DNA from: Cycas panzhihuaensis
Lineage: Eukaryota > Cycadophyta
Reading direction: 5' to 3'
Length of the DNA stretch: 64,000 nt
NCBI GenBank assembly: GCA_023213395.1
Contig: CM041465.1
Location: 101,625,741 to 101,689,740 of the forward strand
Both the position numbers and the translations under genes were made by a program. Every line of letters begins with the position of its first letter. Within the stretch, counting starts at the first letter, position 1. Positions 21,967-33,600 of this stretch are shown one piece after another. The notes under the pieces were generated by a model. That model was not told where the DNA came from, made no database searches, and was given only the letters and a program-made list of their open reading frames with translations.

Positions 21967-24489
21967 CTGGAGCAAGGATCAATTTCTTGTCAGGTTATGT
22001 TATTTAAGGATTTTTTTTACACTTTTAGCTTGCCAGTTTTTCAAAGTAATTTTATGCAATTGTCTTGCATATTTGTGTTTTGGAGGCTAATTTAGTGAGC
22101 AGAAAAAGAGATGTTGATATCAAGATTTGCAGGTGATTGGGCGCTAATCTTCATGTGTTTTTCCACAATACTAGGTTGTGTTGCAATCTTTGCATCTTTG
22201 ACAAAGCTTTAGTGCATAAGCAACTTTTGTTTGATACGATATTGGCTACTTTATGAAGTTTTCTAAAAGCCTCTTTAATGTATATAAAGGTGTTATATGT
22301 GCAAACTTCTTGAAATCATTAATTATTTTAATATTTTTAAAATTTGCACTTTGTTGCCTTAAGAAAAAGAGGTTTAAAAGAGAAAGTGGTGGCTGTCTAG
22401 GTGTTTATTGGAGGGACTCTTACAAAGGGTATTAACCCTGAATTGTTCTCACTAAAGAGAATTTGTATTTAATCTTGTTTTTGGAAGCATTTGTTTGTTT
22501 TTTGGTTTGATAGTCTTCTTTGAGCCAAAATATGGTTGGCTCACTTTTTCATTGACTTAAAAAAAAAAAAAAAACCAAGGAAAAAATCTCAACTTTAAAA
22601 CCCTAGTGGCTTTGTAAACTTGGTGGCTTTATTTCTCCCTAGTAAAAAGGGTTCCTCTTCTTGGTTGAGGTTCATCTCTGTGAAGTGGGGGCTCTGCATT
22701 TATTTATGTAACAACTCTTGTCCAACAGCCACAGACTATGAGGGTGACAAGTTTGAAGAAGATGGAGTTAGCCTTTGATTTTACCCTGCTCTCTGAAAAT
22801 GTTACGCTTCATCTAAGCACAAACCCTAAGAAAAAGCCCTACATACATTGATTTCCTCTCTTGCTCCGTTAAAAGAATCTCATGAGATTCAGACATATTG
22901 GTTGAGGTATTCATCTATGGTGGTATATTTTAGAGCTAGGTACAGCCTGTTCGTGGGCCTACTCTGTCCCATTCCTACTGTCTGAGGTGCACCTTCTGCA
23001 TATGTATCGTCCGCCCTGCACTTTAGCTCCCATAACGTCTGCGGACTAGGTATTGTGTCTCCTCATGATAACTCTCTCCACATGTTAGTCGGCTTCGGTC
23101 TTATCTGTGGCGTGCTCCGCCCATGCTGCGGCTCCTCTGCATACAACATGTGGCTGATTTGTACTCCGCCTGTGGTGCTCTGCCCTTTGTCCGACCTCCG
23201 TTAGCTTGTTAGTCTGTGCTCTGTCTTGCATGACACAATAACAAATGGGGTACCTCTCGTCCAGTCTCCTTTAGCGTGATTCACGTACTTCTACGTGGTC
23301 TGACCTATGACTCACTCTCTGTGCTCTCGTCCGTTTGTGTGGCAGTCCTTCTTGTCAACTTGATCTCCTCATGGCGGCTCTCATATGTTTCGATTTGGCG
23401 GCCCCTGCAGGAAATTTGTCTGGTAACGAGCGCCATTGGTAAATTCTCATTCGTTCGTCGTTGGTAAGCTTTTCTGTCGCCATCGCCCATTGATTTCAAA
23501 AATTTTGATTTTTTGTGAAGTCCAAAAACCATAGACTATAAGATTTAGAATATACTTTAGTATATTCTTTTTTTGATTTTTCTTTTAAACTTTAAAAACC
23601 TAGAGTTTATAATTTTAGGTTTATATTTTATCACTAAACCATATAAAAAAATTTGCAAGTGATTTTTTGAATCAAAATCACTATCATAAAGTGATTTTCA
23701 TTGTCTTTTTATAAAATTTCACTTGTTTCTGACGCTAAGCTCCTTGCGAGGTGACTTAGATCATTAAAATTGGGCTCTAAGTGTCTATAAATTTCATCAT
23801 TTTCAAAAGGTTTTTAAAGTATGTTAATCACACTATCTTGTAAAAGTCTTGCAAGTGTATTTTGGTGATTTAAACACCATAATTTTGGCTTGTTTAAGCC
23901 TCAAATTTGTACCATTGCACATTGGGCTTCTTGCGTGGTGACCCAATTTTAGTGAGGCTCAACTCCAAACACAAAAATGGGACTAAGATCAATAAAGACT
24001 TCAATTTTTTTTGGTGCGTTGGGATCATTTTTCGATCCCAGGTGTTCGTGTTGATTGATTTGCTTCGTTGGCTTGTCTAGGCATTAAAATTCATTGTGAT
24101 TAGCTACTGATTATCTCACTTTGAGATTACTTTTTATACTTAGTTGCATTATTTATTATTCAAAACAACTACATTGTACTTTGGAAGTCTTTTTAATGAA
24201 GTTTATAGCAATAGAAAAAGCCTACAAGCACTTATTTTAGCACTAATTTAATCCACCTTTAATCATTGAAAATACTAAGTGGGGAAGTTGGAAAAGAGTT
24301 CATACTCTGCTTCAAGCATCGATAACTTGGCTAATGTTGATTCTAGCATTAGGTTGGACAACTTGCGAGCTAAGCCCTCCATTCTGTCCACAATGTTCAG
24401 TCTTGTACTGATCATCGTTGGATATTGAGTGGAACTTGAGCGGCGCCAACTCAAAGAGTCTCCAAGTTTCATCAGGTACATCAATCAAG
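21967..24489 (+). other. C long leader
   Basis: This 2.5-kb stretch lies upstream of gag and has no supported ORF. It holds a poly(A) run at about 22559-22574, a GC-richer part at about 22940-23460, and two copies of a motif like GGCTTCTTGCGTGGTGAC (about 23739 and 23925) that also occurs twice in the J leader. Confidence 0.6.
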
Positions 24490-25238
24490 ATGGCGACACA
24501 AATGCTTAATGCAAACGCCATTAAATTAACAGGGGCTGAGAACTACCTTACATGGAAGAAGCAAGTTAAGAATTTGTTGATTATGAATGAGTTGTGGGGT
24601 TACATGTCAGGCAAAATCGCCAAACTCGAACCAACTCATAATCCTGCAAATCCACAAACTTTAATTTGTGTTGATCCTGTTGCATTAGCTTTATTTAAAT
24701 CAAAGGATGAAGTCACACTTGCTTTTATTCATTTGTCTGTTAGTGATAGTGTCAATCAGAACATCGAATCTGCATCAACTTCAAAAGATGCTTGGTATAT
24801 AATTGTTTCTCTATATGAATGTAAAGATGATGTAAGAATTATCATGTATAAAGCTAAATTGTTTAGTCTGAAGTATGTTGCTCCAATGGCAGCCTATTTA
24901 TATTCAGTTGAGGCTATCAGTAATCAACTGACAACACTCGGTAAATCAGTCCTAAATGAAGACTTGGTTACTGCGACAATTCATGCTTTACCCAAAGAGT
25001 ATAATGGTTTCATCTCTAACATTTCATGAAATAGCACTTTATCGATTCTAACTTTCAATGAGTTAGAACGTTTGTTGTTGCAAAAAGAAGAGATCTACTC
25101 GCGGCAAGATGAGGCAAGCATATTAGGTGCTTTTTCATCCAAGTTCAAATCAGCGACCATTTCACCTTAGCGAGTTTTCTGAAGAAATTTGGTAGTCTTA
25201 ACGTGAAATCAAAGACTATCATCTGTCATTATTATGGC
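24490..25238 (+). pseudogene. C gag, up to the zinc knuckle
   Basis: It starts MATQMLNANAIKLTGAENYL and continues LLIMNELWGYMSGK, AWYIIVSLYECKDD and ATIHALPKEYNGFISN. It aligns with J gag. A stop at about 25027 and later stops break it. It is cut inside the zinc knuckle (CHYYG) by B2, and the knuckle resumes as KVGHI at 33828. I chose the ATG at 24490 because it aligns with the J start. Confidence 0.88.
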
Positions 25239-25281
25239 TGTTAGGATGTAATGTTTTATCTTTAGGACAATAAAAGGGGTA
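25239..25281 (+). repeat. B2 5' LTR, first piece
   Basis: These 43 bases (TGTTAGGATGTAATG and onward) match the start of the B2 3' LTR at 33601. F begins directly after them. Confidence 0.9.
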
Positions 25282-25502
25282 TGTTGGAAATCAAACTTGC
25301 AATAAGATAATATTCACAAATAGAAACAAACACCTCCAGGATCGAACGATACCCTTAAGGTACCTCAAATTGTATTAACAAAACATCTTTACAACCGATA
25401 CATACGATACACTATGTTGTGTATTTATAATAAATGTCATGTTGGTGAGAGTGGGACCCACTTGCATGTGGGACAAAACAAATGTGCATTAATATTCCAA
25501 CA
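25282..25502 (-). repeat. F 3' LTR (left copy)
   Basis: The 221-bp LTR runs TGTTGGAAATC to ATTCCAACA on the plus strand, with the minus-strand PPT on its right. Confidence 0.93.
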
Positions 25503-25525
25503 CTCCCCCTTAATGCACATTTGGG

Positions 25526-25768
25526 TCATTTGTATTTGCAACAATTTGTCCTTGGAAATGTCTTGAAAATGACGTCTTCAACTTGATCCTTGTCTTTAAT
25601 CTTGTAGTGTTGTCTTTGTTGTAGAATGATATCTTCAACTTGATTTTCATCTTCAATTCTGTACTGATGCCTTTGTAGAATGATGCCCTTAGCTTGATTT
25701 TCGTCTTCTATCATGTAGTGATGACGTTGTTGAAACAACTCTAGTAAGTGCAAATCTTGATTCTTCAT
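25526..25768 (-). CDS. F tail ORF with internal repeats (80 codons)
   Basis: This is the last open frame before the F PPT. It holds three imperfect repeats of about 20 residues: RHHYMIEDENQAKGIILQ, RHQYRIEDENQVEDIILQQ and RQHYKIKDKDQVEDVIF, then KTFPRTNCCKYK. The final DQVEDVIFKTFPRTN is shared with E (14709-14769), so it was probably the C-terminus of the gag-like protein. Function unknown. Confidence 0.5.
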   Translation of the reverse strand: MKNQDLHLLELFQQRHHYMIEDENQAKGIILQRHQYRIEDENQVEDIILQQRQHYKIKDKDQVEDVIFKTFPRTNCCKYK

Positions 25769-25846
25769 TGTGGCTGGTCTAGTTTGATTTTGACATAAAT
25801 CCTGTAAGTAACCACCTTCAAATATAACTTGCTTGTCATCATTATC

Positions 25847-26398
25847 CTAAATAAGTTCCTGATTACTATGTATAACAATGATTTCTTCAACCTTTGGAGC
25901 GGACTCTTGATCAACTTGCATACTTTTTGAACTTGAATCAATGCTCAAAGAAGGAACATCATTTAGACTTGAATCAATCTGAGACTCATCTTTTATAGGA
26001 CCATCAAATTCATATTCAATTTCTCTTGAAATCATGGTGTCATCTAAATAAACCTTTATTGATTCATCACTTTCAATGTCTTCATCAGTAGTTGTAGTTT
26101 CATCAATGCATTTAGTCATATGTTCAGTAGTAGTTTCATCAATATTCAAACATTCTTCATCTTGACATACTGTTTCATCAGTATTGATGATATTTTCTTC
26201 ATTCGTTGTACCTGTACCATAACCATCACTTACCTTAATTGCCTTTTCAATCATTCGTTGTATCTCTTCAGGAGTTTGTTCAAATACATCCCTTAAAAAA
26301 TACCATGCTTCCTTAGCAGTACTTGCACGTTGAATCTTAGGAATGACAAAATGGTATGCAGAAGGAAGATCAACCTTGTTTAATGCAGCAAGAATCAT
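25847..26398 (-). CDS. F gag-like ORF, acidic C-terminal part (183 codons)
   Basis: It opens MILAALNKVDLPSAYHFV and ASTAKEAWYFLRDVFEQTPE, a block shared with E and like the AKEAW block of copia gag. Beyond residue 70 or so it becomes very rich in Asp, Glu, Thr and Ser, probably disordered. The ATG overlaps the stop of the previous ORF (ATGA), but comparison with E suggests one original frame broken by an indel near 26450. No zinc knuckle is seen. Confidence 0.6.
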   Translation of the reverse strand: MILAALNKVDLPSAYHFVIPKIQRASTAKEAWYFLRDVFEQTPEEIQRMIEKAIKVSDGYGTGTTNEENIINTDETVCQDEECLNIDETTTEHMTKCIDETTTTDEDIESDESIKVYLDDTMISREIEYEFDGPIKDESQIDSSLNDVPSLSIDSSSKSMQVDQESAPKVEEIIVIHSNQELI

Positions 26399-26682
26399 GA
26401 TGAATGCCTTTCTGTTTTTCTTCTCAAGTATTTCCTTTTCTTCTTCATCCTAGGAATATCATATCCATCAGTAACAAGCTTCCACAAACCTCTAGCTATG
26501 AAAAAACATCTCATTTTAATCGTCCAAAAGAAGTAGTCTTCTCCATTACACTTAGGTATTAGAAGAAATGAATCCTTTAAGTAATATTCATTTGTTTCAT
26601 GAACATACATAACCACATCATTTTCCTCCATGATTGTAAATGTACCTCCAAACAATGTCCCTTTTTCAACCAACAAATTCAC
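26395..26682 (-). CDS. F gag-like ORF, N-terminal part (95 codons)
   Basis: The sequence NEYYLKDSFLLIPKCNGEDY then FFWTIKMRCFFIARGLWKLV parallels E (NEYWLSDLLFPLPKYIGTNF then RFWKIKMESLFVLKKLWK) and recalls the NYxxWKxxM block at the gag N-terminus of copia elements. The frame leaves the family pattern after DIPR, where an indel is likely. Confidence 0.6.
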   Translation of the reverse strand: MNLLVEKGTLFGGTFTIMEENDVVMYVHETNEYYLKDSFLLIPKCNGEDYFFWTIKMRCFFIARGLWKLVTDGYDIPRMKKKRKYLRRKTERHSS

Positions 26683-28467
26683 CCATTAATCAATCTCAAC
26701 AAACTTTCTCATGTCTCGTGTCCCTCACATCACTGACTTCATTGTCACATCATCACCTTGTCCATATTGCCAAACAGTCAACAAATATTTGAACCACTTC
26801 CTTCACCATCAAATCAATGCCTTATAACTTTCACAATGATCATACATGCCACATGTAGCCATTAAATTGCTAAGACACACCACATTATACTCAATTGCCC
26901 AAAACACAACTCATGCCACAACATTACCAATGAATAAACCATACCCTTATAAATCATGTAATGATCTACATTGCTCAACAAAGTTTACTTTTCTGCAACT
27001 TAGGTATCTTCAACAAAACTCATCCTTCTTTGCCCATTCAATCAATTAAAAGAACACATCATCAAACGTGCCTAATCTTAGCCTTAAACATGCCTAACAA
27101 ATGCTCAATCATGTCATGTAACCTCACATGCAACAAGCACCTCATTGCCTCAAATCACCATTTTTCTTATCCTCAAATTTGCCTTATCATGACCATAAAG
27201 CTCCTTAAAGTAAATCACATTCCAAGAAGCACTAAGTTGCCATATGCCATCCAACTCATTTATGCAAACACATGCACTATCGCTTCATTATCATACTGTG
27301 TCATCGTCACAATAGCTCTCTCATAGCATAATAGCAAACACATGTAAGAAAGCACTCAAATTGCCATTAAACAATCACCATCATGCATCTCAAATCACCA
27401 ATAGAGTTCCAAATACATTCATATCAACATGACTTAATGCCGTCTCACAAAGTACTCTCCCATGTACAACACACGCAAGAGAGCCTTAAACAGTCACCTC
27501 ATATTGCACCATCACCCAACTTATTTTCTCATGTAAATTACATATAAGAAAGCCTACAATTGCCTCATTTCACCAATTAATCATGTCATTTCTTGCCTAT
27601 AAACTTTCTCATGTAAATACATATAAGAGAGCACCATATCCATGCCTCAAACATTGTCAACAAATCACTGTCATACAACAAACTCATGCTTACTTCATTA
27701 TCAAAACGAGACCCTTTTAATAAATGAAAAATGCATCATCAATATCCACAATCATCACCTCATTCACACCATTATCCAAAAGTATCATCCTTTTCCAATA
27801 TTAATATGTACAATAGATATATTGGGCCCCAAGAGCAATGGTTTTGTGGCAAAGAAAAGTATAATGTGAAACCCTTAAATTTCCAAAAAACTTATTTCTG
27901 AAAAAAAATATAGCTCAAAAATACATAAAATATGGATGAAAATGATGGCTTCTGAAATACGATTCCAATGGTTAAGACGAAATTGAATTCTGATATCTAG
28001 ATCAAAAGTTATGCCCCTTTTAAGAATTTCACAATTAGGGTTTCTAGGGACTGTAATAGAACCTTCTGATAAACTACTAATAACTTTTTGCTCTGAACTC
28101 TGATGAACCTCAAACCACTTTCATTAGAAAGTAAATTACAAAACGCACAGAATCAAAAAAAATTTGAGGTCATTTGGATACTTGTAGCCAAAGTTATGGC
28201 TCTTTGAAGTTGAGGTTGCAGATCTGTCTAAAAAATACGGCGACGAAAAAAAAAGAGGGCGAAATTAATTCCGTTGTAATTTTTGCACTTTTACTCCAAA
28301 ATCTATAGTGCGACCATTCAAAATTCATAGAACGAGCTATTTCGTTTTAATTTCGCTATTACTTTTCAGAAATTTCAACGTTTATTCTCTCGAATATGCT
28401 TTCAACCCTTAATGGCACATCTCAATTCACCGTTCCGATACTGAACAAAACCACCTCTCTCAACCTA
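26683..28467 (-). other. F leader
   Basis: This is an AT-rich non-coding stretch between PBS and gag-like ORF on the minus strand. No ORF is supported. About 27050-27800 repeats short words such as CTCATGTAAATACATATAAGA loosely, without a clean period. Confidence 0.5.
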
Positions 28468-28482
28468 GGCGCTCTGATACCA
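28468..28482 (-). promoter_or_regulatory. F primer-binding site
   Basis: TGGTATCAGAGCGCC on the minus strand directly follows the 5' LTR and matches the initiator tRNA-Met 3' end over its first 12 bases. Confidence 0.92.
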
Positions 28483-28703
28483 TATTGGAAATCTAACTTG
28501 CAATAAGATAATATTCACAAACAGAAACAAACACTTTCAGGATCGAACGGTTCCCTTAAGTTACCTCAAATTGTATTAACAAAACATCCTTACAATCGAT
28601 ACATACGACACACTATGTTGTGTATTTATAATAAATGTCATGTTGGTGAGAGTGGGACCCACTTGCATGTGGGACGAAACAAATGTGCATTAATATTCTA
28701 ACA
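28483..28703 (-). repeat. F 5' LTR (right copy)
   Basis: The 221-bp LTR aligns with 25282-25502. Its terminal dinucleotide beside the PBS has changed (TATTGG instead of TGTTGG). Confidence 0.93.
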
Positions 28704-28873
28704 GTAATATGTACATCCTCATTAAAGTAACCGACATCAGAGATTGTGACTCTTGTAATCGCAAGAAAAGTCAGTTACTTATCTCTTTGTAACGGTCATA
28801 GAATCAATGTGTATTTATAGAGACAGTCTCCAAATTCTGCATTCTATGAAGTATACTCTGCCTAATTTTAACA
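28704..28873 (+). repeat. B2 5' LTR, second piece
   Basis: This continues the B2 LTR after F, to CCTAATTTTAACA. GTGTATTTATAGAGAC is the likely TATA region. It aligns with the last 170-180 bases of 33601-33822 apart from an indel block. Confidence 0.9.
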
Positions 28874-29553
28874 TGGTATCAGAGCAGGTCTATCTGGCCG
28901 CCTATTTAATACTCTGAGAGCTGCAATCATCATTCTGTAAGAAAATTAAAGTAGGATTCAAAAGAACATAAAAGGAGAAGTCATTTTTTGATCTGAAGAA
29001 GAAAACTATCTGTAGAATTTTTGTTCCTTACAGAACTGTACGGGCCTGTATGGAGCTAATTTTCTGAATTGCTTAGAATAAGTTGAAATTTGACCAGCTG
29101 GCTCATCTCTACATGGAGATAAATTCTCTCAACTGGGTCAAAGGCGTTTGACATCGTTTTGATCGAGTTTTGGCCTGATGAATAGTCGCACAGGTTTGAG
29201 GTTTTAAATTCAAATTTTCTCTTTGAATCTCTTCAAAATCTGGGTAAAAGTACATCAATACTCTTTCTCAATCTGCAATCGAAGATTTAAAGTCATTTAT
29301 TGTGAGCATTTTCTCTTATTCGAAGAGATTTTTACATTTTGAACAAAAACCCTAGTTGGCCTTTTTTCCTTTCGAGGTTGATATCTCACTGGTCCAATCA
29401 AATTTTGGAAAAATAATTATAGATCCAGAGTCCTCTTAGATAGAGCTTTCATTTGGGACCACTTTTGTTCAAATCCGTACACTCTCAATTTTGTATGGAA
29501 TTCCGTACAGTTGTACGGACAGACAGTCATAAATTCACTCAGTGCTGTCACTC
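28874..29553 (+). promoter_or_regulatory. B2 primer-binding site and leader
   Basis: TGGTATCAGAGCAGG (28874-28888) abuts the LTR and is an intact initiator tRNA-Met PBS. The leader up to the gag ATG has no ORF and aligns with the B1 leader. Confidence 0.88.
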
Positions 29554-30430
29554 ATGGCATCTTCCATCTTAGGGCTTCCTGATCAAGATAAACTCACAGA
29601 GACAAACTATCATGTTTGGAAAATAAAGGTAGAAACTTCATTTCGGGGCAAAAATGCAGAAAATTGCAAAATGTACTTGAAACTAAACCGGCTGATACAA
29701 GTACAAATTTGGCTAATTGGCTGGAAAGAGACAACTTAGGGGTAATCATCCTAAAGCTCTTAGTTTCAGATCCACTTTTAGTATATGTAGAAAGATTGAA
29801 TTTCACATCGGCAATCTGGAAATATTTTCAAAATCTCTTTGGGCAAAAGAATAAATCCAGAACAATAACTTTGAAGGAAGAATTATACAAATTGCACATG
29901 AAAGAAAATGATACAATAACTGAATTTATGCGCAAAGTTATTCCACTCAGAAATAACCTCTTGAGTGCAGGGGATGATATCACAGAGAAAGCATTGGTTG
30001 AAATGGTGGCCAACAAATTTCCGAAGTCTTTTGATGTTACTATTAATTCCATAACAAACAATAATCAGATTGATTCCATGATTCTTGATGATTTAATTGG
30101 TTTACTATTAAGACAGGAACAAAGAAACAAAATATATGAAGAGTCATCAGAACTGGAGGAAGCCTTTGCCTCTAGACTCTCTCTTGGACCTCGAGGACAT
30201 AACCAGATGCAAGGAAGGGGACGTACCTTAGAATTCAGAAGCCCAACTCGTGGTCATTCGCAAGATTCCAGAGGACGTGGACGTAGTCAAGACAACATAT
30301 TTTGTTTCAAGATATATGCTGTCATTGTGGTCAATCAGGGCATTACCCATATCAATGTCCACAAAAAAGAGCAGATATCCAGAGAGGGAAGCGACCCATT
30401 GGCAATTATAGCAAAGAAAGAACTAAAGAG
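29554..30430 (+). pseudogene. B2 gag
   Basis: It starts MASSILGLPDQDKLTETNYH. A frameshift near 29660 moves it into a long open stretch (to 30527, 303 codons) with LHMKENDTITEFMRKVIPLR and GDDITEKALVEMVANKFPKS. A second shift near 30310 separates this from the zinc knuckle CCHCGQSGHYPYQC (30320-30361). An Arg/Gly-rich stretch (RGRTLEF, RGRGRSQ) precedes the knuckle. Confidence 0.88.
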
Positions 30431-31773
30431 GAAGAAGAAGAAGAAACAACTTTTGTATCAGCATTGTCAGCAGGACTCAAAGGAGAAGATACATGGTGCA
30501 TGGACTCAAGAGCATCAAGGCACATGACTAGTCACAAAGATTGGTTTGAAACATTGAAGCCCTATAACTCAAACAAATTAGTTGAGCTGGGGGACAAATA
30601 CCCACTTACCATAAAAGGGGTAGGTACCATTGCAATTAATTTACATGGGAATGTAAAAACAATTGGAAATATATTGTTGGTTCCCGTCTTGAAAATGAAT
30701 CTTCTATTAGTATCGCAACTCAGTAAAAAGAAACTTAGAATAATATTTGACGAAGAAGGATTTTGTCATATTTTAGATATAAAAAATAATGGAAACCCAA
30801 TAGCCAAGGGAATAAGAAGTGAGGATTTGTACAAACTCATATAAGATCCTGTACCCCCTAACTTGAAAGTTTGTATTGTTGCAAAATCTGATAATAAAAT
30901 ATGGCATTTGAAGTATGGACATCTTCCAATGAATACTTTGAAATTGATGGAAAAATTGAAAATGATAAATGGTTTGCCTCACTTCTCATCTGATGATTTC
31001 TTCTGCAATGGTTGTCAATTTGGGAAACATCGATTTCCGTTCAAAGAAAGTGAATGACGAGCTCAATCCAGACTGGAATTAATTCATACCGACCTCTGTG
31101 GTCCACTCACACCACTATCAATTAATGGCTGTAGATACTTTCTCACCTTCATTGATGACTGCACACATAAGGTATGGGTTTACTTTCTTCACAATAAATC
31201 AGGAAGTGTTTGAAGCTTTTAAGGAATTCAAAGCAGAAGCAGAATTGGAATCAGAATCAAAGATAAAATGCATCAGGTTGAATGGCGGTGGTGAGTACAT
31301 CTCAAAAGAATTTCTGAGCTTTTGCAAGTTGAATGGGATACGTAAACAGTTTACAACTCCCTACACTCCCCAATCCAATAGAGCTGTAGAAAGGAAAAAC
31401 ACAACTCTAATGGAGAGGGCACGTAGCATGATCCTTAGGAAACAACTTTCAAAATCATATTGGGCTGAAGCCATTAGCACTGCCTGCTACCTAATAAATC
31501 GTAGTCCAACAAGAGCTTTGGAGAACATCACTCTCGAAGAAGCATGGTCAGGTAAAAAACCCAATGTCAGTTCTCTTAAAATTTTTGGTAGCCAAGCCTT
31601 TGTTCACGTGCCTGATAAAAAAAATATCGAAACTTGATGCAAAACGTATAGAATGTATTATGATAGGATATAGTAAAAATTCAAAGGCTTACAAATGCAT
31701 AGATCCCAAAACAAATAGGATCTATGTAAGCAGAGATGTTGTCTTCAATGAAGAAGACAATAAAAAAACATAG
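30431..31773 (+). pseudogene. B2 protease-integrase
   Basis: The protease site is MDSRASRHMT, with the Asp kept but Gly replaced by Arg. The pre-integrase motif (HLKYGHL, CNGCQFGKH) is followed by ELIHTDLCGPLT and a core motif reading RLNGGGEY, in which Asn replaces the second catalytic Asp, then AVERKNTTLMERAR. Stops lie near 30842 and 31055, with frame changes near 31205 and 31620. Confidence 0.88.
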
Positions 31774-32089
31774 TCCCAGATATAGATAGTTGAAGCTGAA
31801 ACAAAGAAATCAGAACCTGAGGTCATATTGGAAGAAACATCGGAATTTACCATAGAAGAAGTTCCATCAGGAGAATCAATCTCTCATGCAGGAGGAGGAG
31901 AAGGAGAAAACTCATCTATAGGTCAGTTAGAAAAAGTGTCAAAAATCGAAAAAAGGGAAAAGAAATTACCAAAATGGGTCATCAGAACAATTGAAGAAGG
32001 AAAAGGAGAAGTGTTGAAACACAAAACCAGAAGTCAAAAGCCAAAAGCACTATTGAGCAGAACAGAGCCACAATCATTCCAAGAACGCA

Positions 32090-33551
32090 GAGATTAGTTA
32101 GAATGGAGATTTGCAATGGACTCTGAAATGGACTCAATAATCAAGAATCAAACATGGGAATTAGTAGATTTGCCCCCAAACAAGCCCATAGTTAACTGTA
32201 GATGGATCTACAAAATCAAAGAAGGGGCAAACGACAAAGTAGAAAAATATAAAGCTTGGCTTGTAGCAAAAGGGTATACACAAACAAGAGGTGTTGATTT
32301 TGGAGAAACCTTCTCTCATGTGGCCAAAATGAACACGGTAAGGATAGTTATTGCCTTAGTAGCTATAAATAATTGGGAAATTTTCCAACTTGATGTAAAA
32401 AGTGCCTTTTTGAACAGAGAACTTAAAGAGGATATTTACATGACACAACCCGAAGGTTACATCAAAGAAGGTCAAGAATATATGGTATGTAAATTAAATA
32501 AGGCATTATATGGACTGAAGCAAGCTCCTCGAGCATGGTATGCAAAGTTAGATAAGCACCTATGCCAAAATGAGTTTTAAAGATGCAATTCTGACTCAAG
32601 TTTGTACACAAGAAAAAGAAATGGGCTACTCACAGTTGTTGTTGTTTAAGTAGATAATATGATTCTTACTAGAAACGATGAAGTATCAATCATAAACATA
32701 AAAGAGGAACTTCAGAAAAAATTTGAAATGACATATCTAGGTCTCCTAAATTATTATTTGAGACTAGAAGTAATTCAAGAACAGAATTGTATTTCACTAT
32801 CTCATAGGAAATACGTAAAAGATCTATTAGTAAAATTTTAGATGGTAGATTGCAATCCTTGTGCAACACCAATGGAAGTCAATTGTGACTTAGTAGCAGA
32901 CAAGGAGGAACAAGTAGTAGATGCCACATTGTACAAACAACTGGTTGGGAGTCTGATATATCTCATGGCTACTAGACCAGATATATCATATTCAGTAGGG
33001 GTAATTTCTAGATATATGCAGGAACCCAAGATAAAACATGGGAAAGCAACTAGAAGAATATTGAGATACTAGCAAGGCACAAAAGATTTGAATCTGATTT
33101 ACTCCAAAGTTCAGCAACCTTGACAGGTTTTTGTGACTTAGATTGGGCAAGGGATAAAGAATAGAGGAAATCCACAAGTGGATACTATTTTTTTCTAGGG
33201 TCTGTTGCAATCTCGTGGTGCAACAAGAAACAATCTACAGTTGCACTATCATCAATTGAAGTCGAGTACAAGGCTGCAGTGGCAGTAATCTGTGAAGCAA
33301 TTTGGCTACGACAACTTCTAGTTGAAATAGAACAACAACAAAGTCAAGCAACAGTTTTGTATTGCGATAATCAAAGTGCCATCAAGCTAACCAAAAATCC
33401 AGTTTTGCACGCTAGGACAAAACATATAAAATTGCATCATCACTTCATAAGAGAAAAAGTTCACAACAAAGAAATTGAACTAGAATATTGTCCCACTGTA
33501 GAACAAATAGCATATCTAATGACAAGAGCTCTTGGAAAAGATCGACTTTAG
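32090..33551 (+). pseudogene. B2 reverse transcriptase-RNase H
   Basis: It carries [39 protein letters not shown] and [19 protein letters not shown]. The catalytic box is destroyed: a stop replaces the Tyr and the second Asp has become Asn (VDNMIL). RNase H at 33279-33551 keeps [20 protein letters not shown] and ends at GKDRL. Many stops. Confidence 0.88.
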
Positions 33552-33600
33552 TTCTTAAGAAGTACAATAGGACTGAAAGAGATAAAACATTAAGAGAGGG

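Larger units (their letters stand above)
25282..28703 (-). mobile_element. F: complete LTR element with gag-like ORFs only
   Basis: F is a 3,422-bp minus-strand element with 221-bp LTRs (25282-25502 and 28483-28703, about 13 differences), a PBS at 28468-28482 and a PPT at the left LTR (CATTAAGGGGGAG on the minus strand). Its only coding signal is the gag-like region shared with E. No protease, integrase or RT is present. The TSD is short or damaged (GTA on both sides). It is inserted in the B2 5' LTR. Confidence 0.92.

Noticed and set aside
25847-26398. Acidic host nuclear protein
   Set aside because: It lies inside F between PBS and PPT and its N-terminal block is shared with E, so it belongs to the element.
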